DNA from: Ruegeria spongiae
GTDB taxonomy: Bacteria > Pseudomonadota > Alphaproteobacteria > Rhodobacterales > Rhodobacteraceae
Direction of reading: 5' to 3'
Assembly (NCBI RefSeq): GCF_023502395.1
Contig: NZ_JAMFMB010000005.1
Span: 62,001 to 126,000 of the forward strand
Length of the DNA stretch: 64,000 nt
Below are positions 47,718-57,138 of this stretch, one piece after another. The notes under the pieces are model-generated. The model did no database searches. It saw only the letters and a program-made list of their open reading frames with translations, and was not told the DNA's origin. A program made the translations under genes and the position numbers. The number at the start of each line of letters is the position of its first letter. Position 1 is the stretch's first letter.

Positions 47718-47732
47718 CATCAAGACCACGGC

Positions 47733-49127
47733 TTACATGTGAATGACTTTGCCATAGGCGTCCAGCACGCTTTCATGCATCATCTCGCTGAGCGTCGGAT
47801 GCGGGAAGACGGTCTGCATCAGGTCCTCTTCGGTGGTTTCCAACTGGCGGCCCACCACATAGCCCTGGATCAGCTCGGTCACTTCGGCACCGATCATATG
47901 CGCGCCCAGAAGCTCTCCGGTCTTGGCGTCGAACACAGTCTTGATCAGCCCCTGGGGCTCGCCCAACGCGATCGCCTTGCCATTGCCGATGAAGGGGAAG
48001 CGGCCCACCTTGATGTCGTATCCCAGTTCCTTGGCCTTGGCCTCGGAATAGCCGACGCTGGCCACCTGCGGCTGGCAATAGGTGCAGCCCGCGATGCTTT
48101 CTGGCTTCACGGCGTGCGCGTGTTTGCCTGCAATCAGTTCGGCAACCATCACGCCCTCATGAGAGGCCTTATGCGCCAGCCAGGGCGCACCCGCGATATC
48201 ACCGATGGCATAGAGCCCATCCACACCGGTGCGGCAGAATTCATCGGTGATGACATGGGTGCGGTCGATCTTGACGCCCAACGCCTCAAGGCCAAGCCCC
48301 TCGACATTGCCGACAATGCCCACGGCAGAGATCACGGTGTCGAACTCGTGTTTCGCCACCTTGCCGCCGGCCTCGATATGCGCGGTGACCTTGCCTTTGG
48401 CGCGGTCCAGCTGCTTGACCATGGATTTCTCCATGATCTTCATGCCCTGCTTCTCAAAGGCCTTTTTGGCGAAAGCGCTGATCTCGGCATCTTCGACCGG
48501 CAACACCCGGTCCATCACTTCGACCACTGTCGTATTCGCACCGAGCGTGTTGTAGAAACTGGCAAATTCGATGCCGATCGCGCCCGAGCCGATGACCAGC
48601 AGCTTCTTGGGCATATGCGGCGGCAGCAGCGCGTGCTTGTAGGTCCAGACCAGATCGCCATCAGCCTCAAGCCCCGGCAATTCACGCGCCCGCGCGCCGG
48701 TGGCGACGATGATGTTCCTGGCGGTGAGTTCTTCGGTTCCCTTGTCGGTCTTGACGCTGACGCGGCCTTTGGCGGGGATCGTCCCTTCGCCCATGACAAC
48801 CGTCACCTTGTTCTTTTTCAGCAGGTGCCCGATGCCCCCGCTAAGCTGGTTGGCCACGCCGCGGGATCGCTGCACGACCGCGTCCAGATCATAGCCGACC
48901 TTGCCTGCGGACAGGCCGAACTCCTTGGCGCGCTCCATCAGGTGGAACACTTCGGAACTGCGCAGCAGCGCCTTGGTCGGGATGCAGCCCCAGTTCAGGC
49001 AGATGCCGCCCAGATGCTCGCGCTCGACCACGCAGGTCTTGAGCCCCAGTTGCGCGGCCCGAATGGCGGCCACATAGCCGCCCGGGCCCGAGCCGATTAC
49101 GATCAGATCATAGGATTGTGCAGCCAT
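47733..49127 (-). CDS. lpdA: Dihydrolipoyl dehydrogenase
   Basis: This 464-residue flavoprotein reoxidises lipoamide in the 2-oxoacid dehydrogenase complexes or glycine cleavage. The redox-active disulfide is in GGICLNWGCIPTKALL, the FAD-binding strand starts DLIVIGSGPGGYVAAIRAAQLG, the NAD site is LVIGSGAIGIEFASFY, and the C-terminal catalytic pair is HMIGAEVTE with HPTLSEMMHE. No dehydrogenase E1 or E2 genes lie next to it. A palindrome upstream could be its operator. Confidence 0.95.
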   Translation of the reverse strand: MAAQSYDLIVIGSGPGGYVAAIRAAQLGLKTCVVEREHLGGICLNWGCIPTKALLRSSEVFHLMERAKEFGLSAGKVGYDLDAVVQRSRGVANQLSGGIGHLLKKNKVTVVMGEGTIPAKGRVSVKTDKGTEELTARNIIVATGARARELPGLEADGDLVWTYKHALLPPHMPKKLLVIGSGAIGIEFASFYNTLGANTTVVEVMDRVLPVEDAEISAFAKKAFEKQGMKIMEKSMVKQLDRAKGKVTAHIEAGGKVAKHEFDTVISAVGIVGNVEGLGLEALGVKIDRTHVITDEFCRTGVDGLYAIGDIAGAPWLAHKASHEGVMVAELIAGKHAHAVKPESIAGCTYCQPQVASVGYSEAKAKELGYDIKVGRFPFIGNGKAIALGEPQGLIKTVFDAKTGELLGAHMIGAEVTELIQGYVVGRQLETTEEDLMQTVFPHPTLSEMMHESVLDAYGKVIHM

Positions 49128-49157
49128 GTTTCCCTCTCGGCGCCGGTCCGTGAAATT

Positions 49158-49175
49158 TAGTTTAGCATTAAACTA
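49158..49175. promoter_or_regulatory. Operator-like palindrome upstream of lpdA
   Basis: TAGTTTA and TAAACTA form perfect 7-bp arms around GCAT, 31 bp from the lpdA ATG. The AT-rich symmetric shape suits a MarR- or TetR-type regulator, but no such gene is nearby. Confidence 0.45.
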
Positions 49176-49331
49176 GTTTTCGCGGCGCATCAACAACCCT
49201 TGGGGAAAGAAAATGCGTCGCGGGGTTAAGTTGCGGATATCCGCTGGACATCACCCTATACGCATCCTCTGATGCTGGCTAGAACGCGGCCACACCCATT
49301 GCACCGCGACCTTGCCGGAGGCCCCTGAAAG

Positions 49332-49760
49332 ATGGCGAAAACACTGAAAGATCTTGTGCTGGCGCTGCTCAACGCAACGCTGATCCTGCTGGCGCTGTGC
49401 CTGTTTCTGGCATGGAAGACCGTCGACGGTGCAAACCAGATCGCCGACACGGTTGAGAAGACCGTGCAGGCGATGACCCCCGTGCGCACCGGGATGCAGG
49501 AGGTCGTGGCGCAGCTTGAAGGATTGCGGGGCGATCTGGATGCGCTCGACAAAGAGACGTCGCTGAACGATCTGCCACAATTGGCCGAGATCCAGTCCCA
49601 GCTGGATGCGCTGAGCGTGCAACTCAGCGAAGCGCAAATGCGAATCGATGATCTGTCCGACAGGCCCGGCCAGTTGCTGGACGAGGCCATTACAGCGACA
49701 GCAGATGCCGTCGCCACGCGGCTGGCCGCCTTGCGCGGTTGCGTCCCGGCGCCGTCTTAG
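49332..49760 (+). CDS. Membrane-anchored coiled-coil protein, hypothetical
   Basis: This 142-residue protein has one membrane segment at about residues 8-28 followed by a long predicted coiled coil (heptad-like Leu/Val spacing, QEVVAQLEGLRGDLDALDKE and DLPQLAEIQSQLDALSVQL). Its periplasmic or cytoplasmic side is unknown. Its stop overlaps that of the convergent DUF924 gene by 4 bp. It may act as a spacer or scaffold; no family is recognised. Confidence 0.65.
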   Translation: MAKTLKDLVLALLNATLILLALCLFLAWKTVDGANQIADTVEKTVQAMTPVRTGMQEVVAQLEGLRGDLDALDKETSLNDLPQLAEIQSQLDALSVQLSEAQMRIDDLSDRPGQLLDEAITATADAVATRLAALRGCVPAPS

Positions 49761-50338
49761 ACGGCGGCGGACTGCAATTCGCGAACGGTTGCGCCATACC
49801 CGCCACTGGACACAAACGCCATTTCCTGCGGCGTCGTCTCGCGGCTCAGCGCTTCGTTGCGGTAAGGAAACCGGCCAAACTGTCGGATGATCTGGCGATG
49901 CGCCTGCGCGTGCAACATGTTCGCCGCACCCGTTTCGGGCATCCGCTGACACAGAAGACGCACGCAGCGCTCCTGATCACAGAGGCTTTCCGAATGCATC
50001 ATCGGCAGGTAGAAAAACTGCCGTGCGGGTTCGTCGATCCGCATATCCCAACCCTTGTCCACCGCGCATTTCGCTGCTGCCAGGGCGGCACGGTCCGAGG
50101 CAAATGCCCGTCCCTCGCCCCGGAACATGTTCCGCGGGAACTGATCCATCAGGATAATGTATGCAAGCGCGCCGCTGGGATATGTCAGCCAAAGGGCAAA
50201 GCGCCCTTCACATGCTGCCTCCCAGGCGGACAAGAACTTTTCGCGAATCTGCTGATCCAGCGCCTCGTCTTGTCGGTACCACCCGTCTTCACCGATTTCG
50301 TCTAACCAAAAACTCAGTACTTCTTCAGGACCTACCAT
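49757..50338 (-). CDS. DUF924 family protein
   Basis: This 193-residue helical protein matches DUF924: it starts VGPEEVLSFWLDEIG, contains LWLTYPSGALAYIILMDQFPRNMFRGEGRAFASD and ends HRQIIRQFGRFPYRNEALSR. The fold is TPR-like and the function unknown. ATG at 50338 has GAGG upstream and the correct N-terminus; the longer frame to 50647 is not supported. Confidence 0.85.
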   Translation of the reverse strand: MVGPEEVLSFWLDEIGEDGWYRQDEALDQQIREKFLSAWEAACEGRFALWLTYPSGALAYIILMDQFPRNMFRGEGRAFASDRAALAAAKCAVDKGWDMRIDEPARQFFYLPMMHSESLCDQERCVRLLCQRMPETGAANMLHAQAHRQIIRQFGRFPYRNEALSRETTPQEMAFVSSGGYGATVRELQSAAV

Positions 50339-50647
50339 GTCCTCACTCCACCTTTCGTTAGCCCCCCAAAGGCATATGCAGAGTAACACTTTTTTTGCAG
50401 CCCCGATACAGTCACGAATTGCAACAAGGCCTGACTGTTGCGATTGTTTCCGGGGAAATGCACAAATTTTCACCCTGAATGTGAAGTTATTAACATTTTT
50501 ATGAACGGTTTGCGGTAACAGACCGTCCGGCGCGCGCGATTGTTTCCAAATTGCACTGTGACATTCCGGCATAACCGCCCGAAAAAGTGAAACAATGCGT
50601 GATCCGGATCGCGCATTGTCGCCGCTGGTGCCGGACATTCGGGGCAA
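50339..50647. other. Non-coding gap between DUF924 and an MFS gene
   Basis: The 309-bp gap holds the DUF924 promoter region and, near 50592-50619, the hairpin described separately. I see no coding frame and no other conserved element. Confidence 0.6.
50592..50619 (-). terminator. Terminator of the MFS gene at 50648
   Basis: A 14-bp stem (ACAATGCGTGATCC on the plus strand, one G-U pair) with no unpaired loop beyond the central CGG region is followed on the minus strand by TTCACTTTTT. It lies 29 bp after the MFS stop. Confidence 0.75.
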
Positions 50648-51919
50648 TCAGGCCGGTTGATCGGCCTCCTGTTCCTCCAATTCGGCCTCGATTGCCACCT
50701 CTTGGGCGACCTCCATCGCCACCTGAGTCGCTATCGGACCCATCGGCGACATGGTCCCGGTTTCCTCGACCGGCACAGCGGCACGCTGGGTCATCCGGAA
50801 GGCAGCATAAAGCGCCAGTGCGATCAGCAGCACCGCGATGAACAGGAAGAAACCCGGCGGGCCGAAGACCTGATCGCTCATCAGCCAACCGGTGATCAGC
50901 GGACCGGCAATCGCGCCGAGGCCGTTGATGAACACCAGCCCGCCCGAGGCCGCCGCCATGTCGTCATGGTCCAGAAAGTCGTTGGTATGCGCCAGCAGCA
51001 GCGAATAGAGCGGGTTCGACATGCCACCGATCACGAAAGCCGCCAGCAGCAGAATGGCGAAATGGCTACCCAACAGCATGGCAAGCACGGCACCACCCGC
51101 GCCGCCCCCGGCAACAAGAAAGATCAGCCGCCGCCGGTCCATCCGGTCCGACAGCCAGCCCAGCGGGTATTGCACCAACAGGGCCGCAATATAGAAGGTC
51201 GCCACAAAGATCGAAATCTGCGTCAATGACAGCCCGGCGACAGAGCCATAGACGGCGGACATGCCGAACTGCGCCGAAAACGCGCCGCCCAGCAGGAACA
51301 TGCCCACGCATCCCAGCGGCGAGATCTGGCGGATCTGGCGCAGGCTCATCGGTTTGGCAGTGTCAAAGGCCGGTGTCGGCGAGATCGACAGCAGGATCGG
51401 CGCGAACGAGATCGAGACGAGGATCGAGGCGATGACGAAGGATTGGTAGCCTTCCGGTCCGCCCACCAGCATCAGCGCCTGTGCGGTGACGATGCCCGTC
51501 ATCTGCACGATCATGTAAAGCGACAGCGCCTTGCCCCGGTTTTCATTGTCAGCGGCGTTGTTCAGCCAGCTTTCGGCCGTCACATACACGCCCGAGAAAC
51601 AGAACCCGATCACCACGCGGCCCAGCACCCAGGCCACCGGGTTGGTCATCAGCGGATACATGATCATCACCGCCGAGATGAACGAGGCCAGTGCCGCAAA
51701 GACCCGCACATGCCCGACCCGGCGGATCATCTCGGGCGCCAGGCGCGACCCGCCAAGGAAGCCCAGGAAGTAGGCGGACATCACAAAGGACATCTCGAGC
51801 GTCGAGAACCCCTCCAGCTCGCCCCGCACCCCCAGCAGCGTGCCCTGAAGCCCGTTGCCCACCATCAGCAGGCCCATGCCCAGCAAAAGCGCCCAAGCGC
51901 TGGAAAGAACCTGAAGCAT
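50648..51919 (-). CDS. Major facilitator superfamily transporter
   Basis: This 423-residue protein has 12 hydrophobic segments, a conserved loop after helix 2 (SRLAPEMIRRVGHVRVFA) and a second one in YPLGWLSDRMDRRRL. An acidic, non-membrane C-terminal tail of about 35 residues (EVAIEAELEEQEADQPA) is unusual. It resembles the YcaD-like MFS group. Substrate is unknown. A clear terminator follows it. Confidence 0.87.
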   Translation of the reverse strand: MLQVLSSAWALLLGMGLLMVGNGLQGTLLGVRGELEGFSTLEMSFVMSAYFLGFLGGSRLAPEMIRRVGHVRVFAALASFISAVMIMYPLMTNPVAWVLGRVVIGFCFSGVYVTAESWLNNAADNENRGKALSLYMIVQMTGIVTAQALMLVGGPEGYQSFVIASILVSISFAPILLSISPTPAFDTAKPMSLRQIRQISPLGCVGMFLLGGAFSAQFGMSAVYGSVAGLSLTQISIFVATFYIAALLVQYPLGWLSDRMDRRRLIFLVAGGGAGGAVLAMLLGSHFAILLLAAFVIGGMSNPLYSLLLAHTNDFLDHDDMAAASGGLVFINGLGAIAGPLITGWLMSDQVFGPPGFFLFIAVLLIALALYAAFRMTQRAAVPVEETGTMSPMGPIATQVAMEVAQEVAIEAELEEQEADQPA

Positions 51920-52023
51920 CCGCAGCCTCCAATTATACGGCCAGTCTCGCGATCACGCTGCCATCTCTGCGCGGCGCGGACGCGTTTGTCTACGACAATT
52001 CACCTGTCGGTTCCGGCCCTTGC

Positions 52024-53070
52024 TCAGGGGATCAGCAGCGAGGAATCCCCGTAAGAGAAGAACCGGTAGCGCTGGGTTATCGCATGATCATAGATCGCGC
52101 GGGCGCGATCCTGCCCGACCAGGGCCGAAACCAGCATCAGCAGGGTCGATTTGGGCAGGTGGAAATTGGTCATCAGCGCATCAGTGACCCGGAAGTCAAA
52201 GCCGGGATAGATGAAGATGTCGGTCTCCCCCTCCCAGGGTGCGATGTCTCCGCCGCGCGCCGCACTTTCGATCAGGCGCAGCGCGGTGGTGCCGACCGGG
52301 ATAACCCGACCGCCATTGCGTTTGGTCTCAGCAATCTCTGCGGCGGCCTGCGGGCTGACCCGGCCCCATTCGGCATGCATCTTGTGGGTGGTCACATCCT
52401 CGACCTTGACCGGCAGGAAGGTGCCCGCACCCACATGCAGGGTCACATGGCTAAACTCGATGCCGCGCCCAGCAAGGGCCGCCAACAGCGCATCGTCAAA
52501 ATGCAGCGAGGCGGTAGGGGCGGCAACCGCGCCGGAATGGCGGGCCCAGACAGTCTGATAATCGGTCTTGTCGCGCGCATCCGCCGGGCGTTTGCTGGCG
52601 ATGTAGGGCGGCAGCGGCATCGCGCCCGCCTCAGCCAGTGCCGCATCGAAATCCTCGCCCGTCAGGTTGAAGCGCAGCACCGCCTGACCGTCCTCGACCA
52701 CAGCAAGCGTGGCGCTCAGCGCGTCCGAGAATCTGATCTCTTCGCCCTGCTTGACCTTCTTCAGTGGCTTCACCAATGCCGACCAGCCGCCATCGGCGCG
52801 CGGCTCCAACAGGGTCGCCTCGATCCGGGCCGAGACCGGGCCTTGTGCGCTGTCGCGATGGCGCAGCCCGCTAAGACGCGCCGGGATCACCCGCGTGTCG
52901 TTCAACACCAGCCGGTCGCCGGGGCGCAGCCAGCCGGGCAGGTCATGGGCATGGGCGTCGCTGATCCGGTCCCCCTCGGCTACCAACATCCGCGCGGACG
53001 AGCGCGGGCTGGCGGGTCGGGTCGCGATCAGCTCTTCGGGCAGGTGGAAATCAAAATCGCTGAGTTTCAT
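52024..53070 (-). CDS. queA: S-adenosylmethionine:tRNA ribosyltransferase-isomerase
   Basis: This 348-residue enzyme transfers the ribosyl part of SAM to 7-aminomethyl-7-deazaguanine in tRNA, giving epoxyqueuosine. Signatures are [41 protein letters not shown] and [12 protein letters not shown] near the active site, and [17 protein letters not shown]. The length is normal. It is followed by the giant AsmA-like gene upstream on the same strand, only 36 bp away, so the pair may be co-transcribed. Confidence 0.95.
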   Translation of the reverse strand: MKLSDFDFHLPEELIATRPASPRSSARMLVAEGDRISDAHAHDLPGWLRPGDRLVLNDTRVIPARLSGLRHRDSAQGPVSARIEATLLEPRADGGWSALVKPLKKVKQGEEIRFSDALSATLAVVEDGQAVLRFNLTGEDFDAALAEAGAMPLPPYIASKRPADARDKTDYQTVWARHSGAVAAPTASLHFDDALLAALAGRGIEFSHVTLHVGAGTFLPVKVEDVTTHKMHAEWGRVSPQAAAEIAETKRNGGRVIPVGTTALRLIESAARGGDIAPWEGETDIFIYPGFDFRVTDALMTNFHLPKSTLLMLVSALVGQDRARAIYDHAITQRYRFFSYGDSSLLIP

Positions 53071-53106
53071 GAGCCGCCCTATACGGCGATGCCGCGCGAT
53101 TGAAAA

Positions 53107-56100
53107 CTAGCGATCTTCGCCATGGCGCCGGGTGAGCGAGTCGCGCGTCGTTTCCTTTGGGCGGGTGCGCTTTTCACCCGGCACGCTGGGGCGTGGCTCG
53201 CCACGGAAGATGTCGCGCAAAATGCCGGGTGTCAGCGCCGAAAGCGGGTTCACCCCCACCCGCGGGTCGGTCATCGGACCGGAGAGCGTGTAGTTGAACC
53301 CGATCAGGCCCTCGCCGCTGCGGCTGATCACCCGACCGATAGCGTTGAGCAGATAGACCGGAGAAATCACGCCGCGCAGGTTCAACCAGCGCCGTTCGGT
53401 ATCGACACGGCCATCGACCGATATGCCCATCGACGGGCCGACCGCGCTGCCTTCCAGCACGATCACTTCGGTAGGTGTCAGCCGGAACCTTCCATCCATC
53501 GAGGAAAACTGGATGCCCTGCCCCGACATCTCGTTAATCAGCCCGACGACGCTGATCGCGTTCAGCAATGCCGCCATGGCGGGTGCATCCTTGATCCTTG
53601 TGTTGCGCACGCGCAGTTGCCCGTCGTAATGCCCCGCACTTTCGACCGGTTCCAGCGTCAGCTGGAACGAGCCGCCACGCGCCTGGGTGAGCAATTCAGC
53701 GGAGCGGAACACGCCGCCCGCATCGTTGGACTGCAGGAAAAACCCGCTGCGCCCGCTCCGGCGCAGCACCTGCCCGCTGATCGGCGTGCCGCCATTGATG
53801 GCAGCGGTGAAATTGCCGCTTGGGCCGCCCCCGGTGACGAACTCGCCCCGGAACCCGGTCAGCGCGATGCTGTCGGTGATCTGCAGTCGATCCAGATTGG
53901 CCAGGATGCGCGGCCCGCTGCCGCTACTGCCGCCACCACCGCCACCGCCCGCGCCCCCGAAGCTGGCATTGCGCATGTCGACCCGCCCGCCCAGCAGGCG
54001 GATATCAGGAGCACCACGCCCGCGCCCGATCAACTCGACCGGTGCCGCGATCCAGTTGCGCAACTCGAAACTGCTGAAACGCGCACGCTCGAACTGTTTG
54101 TCAGCACCGAAACTGATCTGCCCGGTGGCGCGCAGCCCGGCGGCCTGAAGCGCGATCCGGTCGATATCCGCGCCCGGTTTGGGCACGGTGTTGAGGTCAA
54201 GCCTGCCCGCCGTACCGGCGGGCTTGCGCCAGCCAAGCTCCGGGATCGCCAGCACCACGCCGACCAGATCGGATGTGACCGCCAGTTCTGGCGGTGTGCC
54301 GCCACCGACCTCGAAGGTGATATCCGCCCGGCCCTTGCCGGAGACCATGCCTTGCGGCAGGCCCGCGTTCAATTCGTCCAGCAATGCCCGCGACAGCTCG
54401 ATCCAGCCGGTCAGACGGCTGCGCGTTTCGGGGCCCTTGCCGATCGGCTGGCGCCAGTCGATCTGCATCGGGACCGCGCCGAACAGGGCCGGGCCGGACA
54501 GGCTGACACCACTCTGGTCGCCGGACAACTCAAGAGAGGCGGCGCTGACCGACTGCCCCGGCACCAGAACATCGCTGGCGGCATCGGTGACCTCTCCGGC
54601 AAAGTGGAACTCCATATCCGGCAGTTTCACCTTGGGTTTCAGCGGCAGGGCCAGCGTGCCGGTCATCTCGAAATTGCCCTGCACCGCATCAACGGGCAGC
54701 TTGGCCTTGTCCATCAGGCTCAGCGGCGGTCGGTTCAGCAGTGACAGCGCGCCGGTCACCGGACCGCGTGCCGACAGCCGTGCGATACCGGGTGCCGCTT
54801 TCTTGATCCCGATATCGGGAATGATGAACGAGGACCCGGTGGCGTCGATCACCGCGCCCGCATCGCTGACGACCTGCCCGGCGCTGGCAGTCACGGTAAA
54901 GCGCCGCCCGAACAGGTCGGCCCGGCCACGCGCCTGCGTCAGCGGCGGCAAGTGGCGGGCGAATTTCACTTCGGCCTTGTCGAAATCGAAACCCGCATAG
55001 ATGTCGGGCGGCTGATCGGGATGCAGCCGCAGCGCCAGCTCGGCGTCGGTGACCTGACCCGCGTGCAGGTTCTCGGTGACCCATTTGCGCGGCTTCACCG
55101 CCAGCCCCTCGGGCCAGTAATGCAGCAATTGTTGTGGCGTGATCCGGTCCAGCGTGCCATCCACCGACAGGTCCCAGCCCTCGGGTGCGGCGGCCAGATC
55201 ACCGTGCAGGTGCAGGTTGCGGTCCTCGTGGCGGATGTTCATCTGCCCCAGACGCAAGCGGAACGGGCTGAGATCAAGCCGGAAATCCAGATCAGCCGCA
55301 TCCAGCTGCAGCGCCTCGGCGTAAACGTCTTTGGGGTTGACCTGAAGGCCGCTCAGCCGGAACTGCGCCTCGATATTGTCCAATTGCCCACGGTCGGCGC
55401 CGTTCAGATAGGCGGTGCCCGCCCCCGAGGCCATCCCCCAGGCGCTGTCGACCGCCATTTCGTCAAAGCGCAGCACCTGCGCGCCGGGATCATAGGTGAA
55501 ATAGGTGCGCGCATGGCGGAACGGGATCGGGCGGGTCTCGTTGGTGGGCTGCACCACGCCCTGCCCGATCTGCAGCGTCGCCGAGACCGGCTGCAACACG
55601 CCGGCAGCATTGATGCCGCCGCGCAGGGAACCGGAGATGGGCGCACGCAGCACCTCGAGCCAGGCCAGCGCCACGCTTTGCACCGCGATATCCTCGGAGG
55701 CCAGATCGCTGATCGAGATGCCGAAAGACGCCTCGCGCGAGCCGATGCTGCTGGTGTAGTTGGCCTCGATGCTGCTGGCATAGTCGCGCCCGCCCAGCAG
55801 CGAGAAACTGGTTGCCATGCGCAGCACGTCATCGGTGCGGTAAACCTGGATGCGCCCGCCATCCAGCGTCCAGGCGCGGCCATGGCGGACGTCCTCATAG
55901 CCCAGTGTCAGCCCGTTCATGTCGACCGAGACCAGCGAGGACAGTTGCGGCAGTTCGAACAGTTCGTCGAACTGCTCGATCAACCCGGACAGAGTCGGCG
56001 CGCGTTCCAGCGGTGCCGCGCCATCGCCGAAGGTCAGCGCGAAATTACCCTCGACATCGCGCCGCAGCAGAACGAACAACCCGTCCAGCGCGATCCGCTT

Positions 56101-56490
56101 GGGCTGCACCCTGCCGCGCAGCAGCGGCCGCATCGCAAGGCTGGCCTGGGTATCGGCCAGCCGCGCGATGGTCGTTCCGTCAGCGGCAGTCAGCGTCACA
56201 TCGCGCAGGCGCAGACGCGGACGCCAGCCCTTATCCATCACGAAACTGACCTGGCCAAATTCCACCTGCGCGCCGTCCATCGCGCGTTCCAGCCGCAACT
56301 CGACCCGCTGCCGGAGCCAGTCCGGCGCGTCCAGATCGCGGCCCATCGTGACGATCGCGGTAAACCCGGCCAGCAAGACCAGAAACAGGAACCCCCGCAT
56401 CGACCAGATCGAGACATGCGCCACGCGCGAGCGGCGACGCTTTTCGCCCGGAGAGGTGTTCTTTTTGTCCGTCACGCCTTTCCGCTTCAC
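53107..56490 (-). CDS. Giant AsmA/YhdP-like membrane-anchored protein
   Basis: This 1127-residue protein has a short basic N-terminus, one membrane anchor at about residues 30-48 and a very long beta-rich periplasmic body (DUF3971-like). It ends with an AsmA_2-type region (SGQGIQFSSMDGRFRLTPTEVIVLEGSAVGPSMGISVDGRVDT). YhdP/TamB/AsmA proteins are bridge-like proteins that move phospholipids to the outer membrane. A Gly-run (GGAGGGGGGGSSGSG) near residue 850 is a flexible linker. It lies upstream of queA and divergent from bcp. Confidence 0.87.
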   Translation of the reverse strand: MKRKGVTDKKNTSPGEKRRRSRVAHVSIWSMRGFLFLVLLAGFTAIVTMGRDLDAPDWLRQRVELRLERAMDGAQVEFGQVSFVMDKGWRPRLRLRDVTLTAADGTTIARLADTQASLAMRPLLRGRVQPKRIALDGLFVLLRRDVEGNFALTFGDGAAPLERAPTLSGLIEQFDELFELPQLSSLVSVDMNGLTLGYEDVRHGRAWTLDGGRIQVYRTDDVLRMATSFSLLGGRDYASSIEANYTSSIGSREASFGISISDLASEDIAVQSVALAWLEVLRAPISGSLRGGINAAGVLQPVSATLQIGQGVVQPTNETRPIPFRHARTYFTYDPGAQVLRFDEMAVDSAWGMASGAGTAYLNGADRGQLDNIEAQFRLSGLQVNPKDVYAEALQLDAADLDFRLDLSPFRLRLGQMNIRHEDRNLHLHGDLAAAPEGWDLSVDGTLDRITPQQLLHYWPEGLAVKPRKWVTENLHAGQVTDAELALRLHPDQPPDIYAGFDFDKAEVKFARHLPPLTQARGRADLFGRRFTVTASAGQVVSDAGAVIDATGSSFIIPDIGIKKAAPGIARLSARGPVTGALSLLNRPPLSLMDKAKLPVDAVQGNFEMTGTLALPLKPKVKLPDMEFHFAGEVTDAASDVLVPGQSVSAASLELSGDQSGVSLSGPALFGAVPMQIDWRQPIGKGPETRSRLTGWIELSRALLDELNAGLPQGMVSGKGRADITFEVGGGTPPELAVTSDLVGVVLAIPELGWRKPAGTAGRLDLNTVPKPGADIDRIALQAAGLRATGQISFGADKQFERARFSSFELRNWIAAPVELIGRGRGAPDIRLLGGRVDMRNASFGGAGGGGGGGSSGSGPRILANLDRLQITDSIALTGFRGEFVTGGGPSGNFTAAINGGTPISGQVLRRSGRSGFFLQSNDAGGVFRSAELLTQARGGSFQLTLEPVESAGHYDGQLRVRNTRIKDAPAMAALLNAISVVGLINEMSGQGIQFSSMDGRFRLTPTEVIVLEGSAVGPSMGISVDGRVDTERRWLNLRGVISPVYLLNAIGRVISRSGEGLIGFNYTLSGPMTDPRVGVNPLSALTPGILRDIFRGEPRPSVPGEKRTRPKETTRDSLTRRHGEDR

Positions 56491-56545
56491 TTTGGCGACC
56501 TAATATGCCGATTGTCTGTCACAATTTTCCTGCCGGAGTACATCT

Positions 56546-57007
56546 ATGCCCGATCTTTCCGATACCGCCCCGGACTTTACCCTGCCCCGCGACGGGGGTG
56601 GCGAGGTCACGCTGTCCGACCTGCGCGGCACCAAGGTTGTCCTGTTCTTCTATCCCCGCGATGATACGCCGGGCTGCACCAAGGAATCCATCGGCTTTTC
56701 CGAGCAGTTGCAGGCTTTTTCCGATGCCGGCGCGCAGGTTCTGGGAGTTTCCAGGGATACCGTCGCCAAACACGACAAATTTGTCGCCAAACACGGGTTG
56801 ACCACTACGATGCTGTCGGATGCGGACTCGGATATCTGCGAGCGCTATGGCGTCTGGGTGGAAAAGAACATGTATGGGCGCAAATCCATGGGGATCGAAC
56901 GCGCGACTTTTCTGATCGACGCTGACGGCCACATCGGGCGCATCTGGCGCAAGGTGAAGGTCCCCGGCCATGTGGAAGAGGTGCTGGAGGCGGTCAAAAC
57001 CCTCTGA
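56546..57007 (+). CDS. bcp: Thioredoxin-dependent peroxiredoxin (Bcp/PrxQ), 1-Cys type
   Basis: This 153-residue peroxidase reduces H2O2 and organic peroxides. The peroxidatic Cys44 lies in YPRDDTPGCTKES, with LGVSRDTVAKHDKFVAKHGL following. E. coli Bcp has a resolving Cys five residues further on; here that position is occupied by Gly/Phe (ESIGFSE), so the enzyme must use another thiol for recycling. The divergent start is 55 bp from the AsmA-like gene. Confidence 0.93.
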   Translation: MPDLSDTAPDFTLPRDGGGEVTLSDLRGTKVVLFFYPRDDTPGCTKESIGFSEQLQAFSDAGAQVLGVSRDTVAKHDKFVAKHGLTTTMLSDADSDICERYGVWVEKNMYGRKSMGIERATFLIDADGHIGRIWRKVKVPGHVEEVLEAVKTL

Positions 57008-57099
57008 GATCTCTCCCTGTCATGATACGGGCAGGCCAGCGCAGCGGGTCCCGGGCGTCAGAGAACGCACGGCGCAAACCGTTGGTCTTTTAATATTGC

Positions 57100-57132
57100 A
57101 GCCCCGGACGCCTGTAGAACGCGCCCGGGGCT
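57100..57132 (+). terminator. Terminator after bcp
   Basis: AGCCCCGG pairs with CCGGGGCT around a 17-base loop and is followed by TTTT on the plus strand. It separates bcp from the convergent RTX gene, which ends just beyond, so it may serve both. Confidence 0.65.
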
Positions 57133-57138
57133 TTTGCG

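Larger units (their letters stand above)
46572..47732. other. 1.16 kb gene-poor scar with remnants and inverted repeats
   Basis: No full-length gene is visible. Reading from left to right: a possible IS-like end (TGACCTGCCCCCCGAAA from 46712), a ParB-like remnant on the minus strand, a TTTTTGAC/GTCAAAAA palindrome at 47070-47091 and two linked inverted repeats. The repeats are CGACAACC/GGTTGTCG at 47123-47157 and CGCTGTGGATC/GATCCACAGCG at 47156-47228, and a 63-codon frame with a Shine-Dalgarno site comes just after them. The scar ends with about 250 bp of hairpin-rich sequence and a strong plus-strand terminator at 47685-47717. The layout suggests decay of a mobile element plus a possible transcribed small RNA. 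Confidence 0.7.
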
